Source: an uncultured Cryomorphaceae bacterium (GTDB lineage: Bacteria; Bacteroidota; Bacteroidia; Flavobacteriales; Schleiferiaceae). From it: a stretch of DNA of 64,000 nt. This document shows positions 63,448 to 64,000 of the stretch, one piece after another (position 1 is the stretch's first letter; every line of letters begins with the position of its first letter). The translations under genes and the position numbers were made by a program. Below the pieces are notes generated by a model. It saw only the letters and a list, made by a program, of their open reading frames with translations. It did no database searches and was not told where the DNA came from. The stretch is from assembly GCA_913009655.1 (NCBI GenBank), contig CAJVWI010000011.1:1-64000 (forward strand). Reading direction: 5' to 3'.

Positions 63448-64000
63448 CTTCAGATTTCAGTACAATAGAAAAAGCAATAAAGGATTTATCAGAGGGCAAA
63501 TTAGTAATTGTAGTCGACGATGAAAACAGGGAAAACGAAGGAGATTTAGTTGCAATCGCTGAGAACATATCTGCGGAATCTGTAAATTTTATGGCTAAAT
63601 ATGGCAGAGGGCTTATATGTGTTCCATTACCTGACAATCGCTGCGACGAACTCGATTTAGTTCCAATGGTTGAGAATAATACCGACCCACACCAAACAGC
63701 TTTCACCATTAGTGTTGATTTATTTGGTAATGGGGTAACAACTGGAATTAGCGCCTCGGACAGAGCTAAAACTATTCAAGCCTTGGTTTACTCTACCTCA
63801 AAACCAAGTGATTTTCAAAGACCTGGTCATGTTTTTCCACTAAGAGCGAGACAAGGAGGAGTTCTAAGACGTGCAGGCCACACAGAAGCTTCAATCGACT
63901 TAGCAAGATTAGCAGGTAAAGAACCTGCAGGAGTAATAGTTGAAATAATGAATGAAGACGGAACAATGGCACGTCTCCCTGAATTAATTAAAATGTCTAA
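63444..64000 (+). CDS. ribB: 3,4-dihydroxy-2-butanone-4-phosphate synthase (partial)
   Basis: The first 185 codons of a riboflavin-synthesis enzyme that makes dihydroxybutanone phosphate from ribulose 5-phosphate; the frame is open at the window end. Seen are [52 protein letters not shown] and [14 protein letters not shown], standard RibB motifs. The rest may include the GTP cyclohydrolase II half of RibBA, which cannot be seen. ATG 63444 overlaps the preceding stop (ATGA). Confidence 0.95.
   Translation, partial: MTSDFSTIEKAIKDLSEGKLVIVVDDENRENEGDLVAIAENISAESVNFMAKYGRGLICVPLPDNRCDELDLVPMVENNTDPHQTAFTISVDLFGNGVTTGISASDRAKTIQALVYSTSKPSDFQRPGHVFPLRARQGGVLRRAGHTEASIDLARLAGKEPAGVIVEIMNEDGTMARLPELIKMS

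Noticed and set aside
1-64000. CRISPR arrays, insertion sequences, restriction or other defence systems
   Set aside because: I found no regularly spaced repeats, transposase-like ORF or recognised defence gene; the remaining overlapping frames look like shadows of the listed genes.

Overview
The window is about 64 kb of AT-rich, gene-dense chromosome from a member of the Bacteroidota, probably a free-living (perhaps marine) Flavobacteriia/Cytophagia-like lineage. The evidence is gene content: an S46 dipeptidyl peptidase, TlpA proteins with a lipoprotein signal, TIGR02757, DUF2452 and DUF6580 families, a TPR/PD40/OmpA protein, and the ftsK-lolA-lptG/F-ribB order. Several promoters also fit the Bacteroidota pattern TTG-N19/20-TAnnTTTG, for example those of the tRNA-Met and HU genes. 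I see no IS element, prophage, CRISPR array or rRNA. Most of the window is core genome, with many 1-15 bp overlaps between neighbouring genes.

Layout. 1-11 kb: tRNA-Met, a START-like protein, a PAP2 phosphatase, fabG, a DbpA-type helicase, a TlpA-like lipoprotein, a DPP11-type S46 peptidase, sucD, a class-IV aminotransferase, algH, pdxH and a Gfo/Idh/MocA dehydrogenase. 11-23 kb: HU, then an operon of NadR-like ATPase-recQ-fmt, a DUF493 protein, clpC, gyrA, two envelope or TPR proteins and an AlkA-like glycosylase. 23-28.3 kb: an SOS-mutagenesis-like operon on the minus strand. Its order is a LexA/CI-like self-cleaving regulator, a Y-family polymerase, then a short DnaE-type polymerase. Its promoter overlaps two CTAA-N5-TTAG dyads forming a near-perfect 38-bp palindrome. 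A small broken ORF lies just upstream.

28.5-43 kb: a flavoprotein, an M14 peptidase, a PhoD-like phosphatase, small conserved proteins, sucC-pnuC, a LolD-like ATPase, a TIGR02757 protein, an OmpA/PD40 protein, fur-purA-ostA-like, a MazG-like protein and DUF6580. The purA/ostA-like junction carries a 26-bp tandem duplication. 43-46.2 kb: a vitamin B12 uptake unit on the minus strand, with a cobalamin riboswitch, a BtuB-like TonB receptor and a BtuG-like surface beta-propeller lipoprotein. 46-56.5 kb: HMG-CoA-lyase-like protein and pyrD, smpB, pcm, a lipoprotein and polyprenyl sugar transferase pair, hydroxybutyryl-CoA dehydrogenase, a bleomycin-hydrolase-like peptidase, argS and an arginase-like protein. 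56.5-64 kb: ftsK-lolA-lptG/F, two glycosyltransferases and the start of ribB, joined end to end.

The strongest candidates for something unusual are the regulator-Pol Y-DnaE cassette with its twin operator, the interrupted small ORF beside it, the BtuB/BtuG riboswitch unit, and the tandem duplication that inserted a 9-codon mini-cistron between purA and its neighbour.
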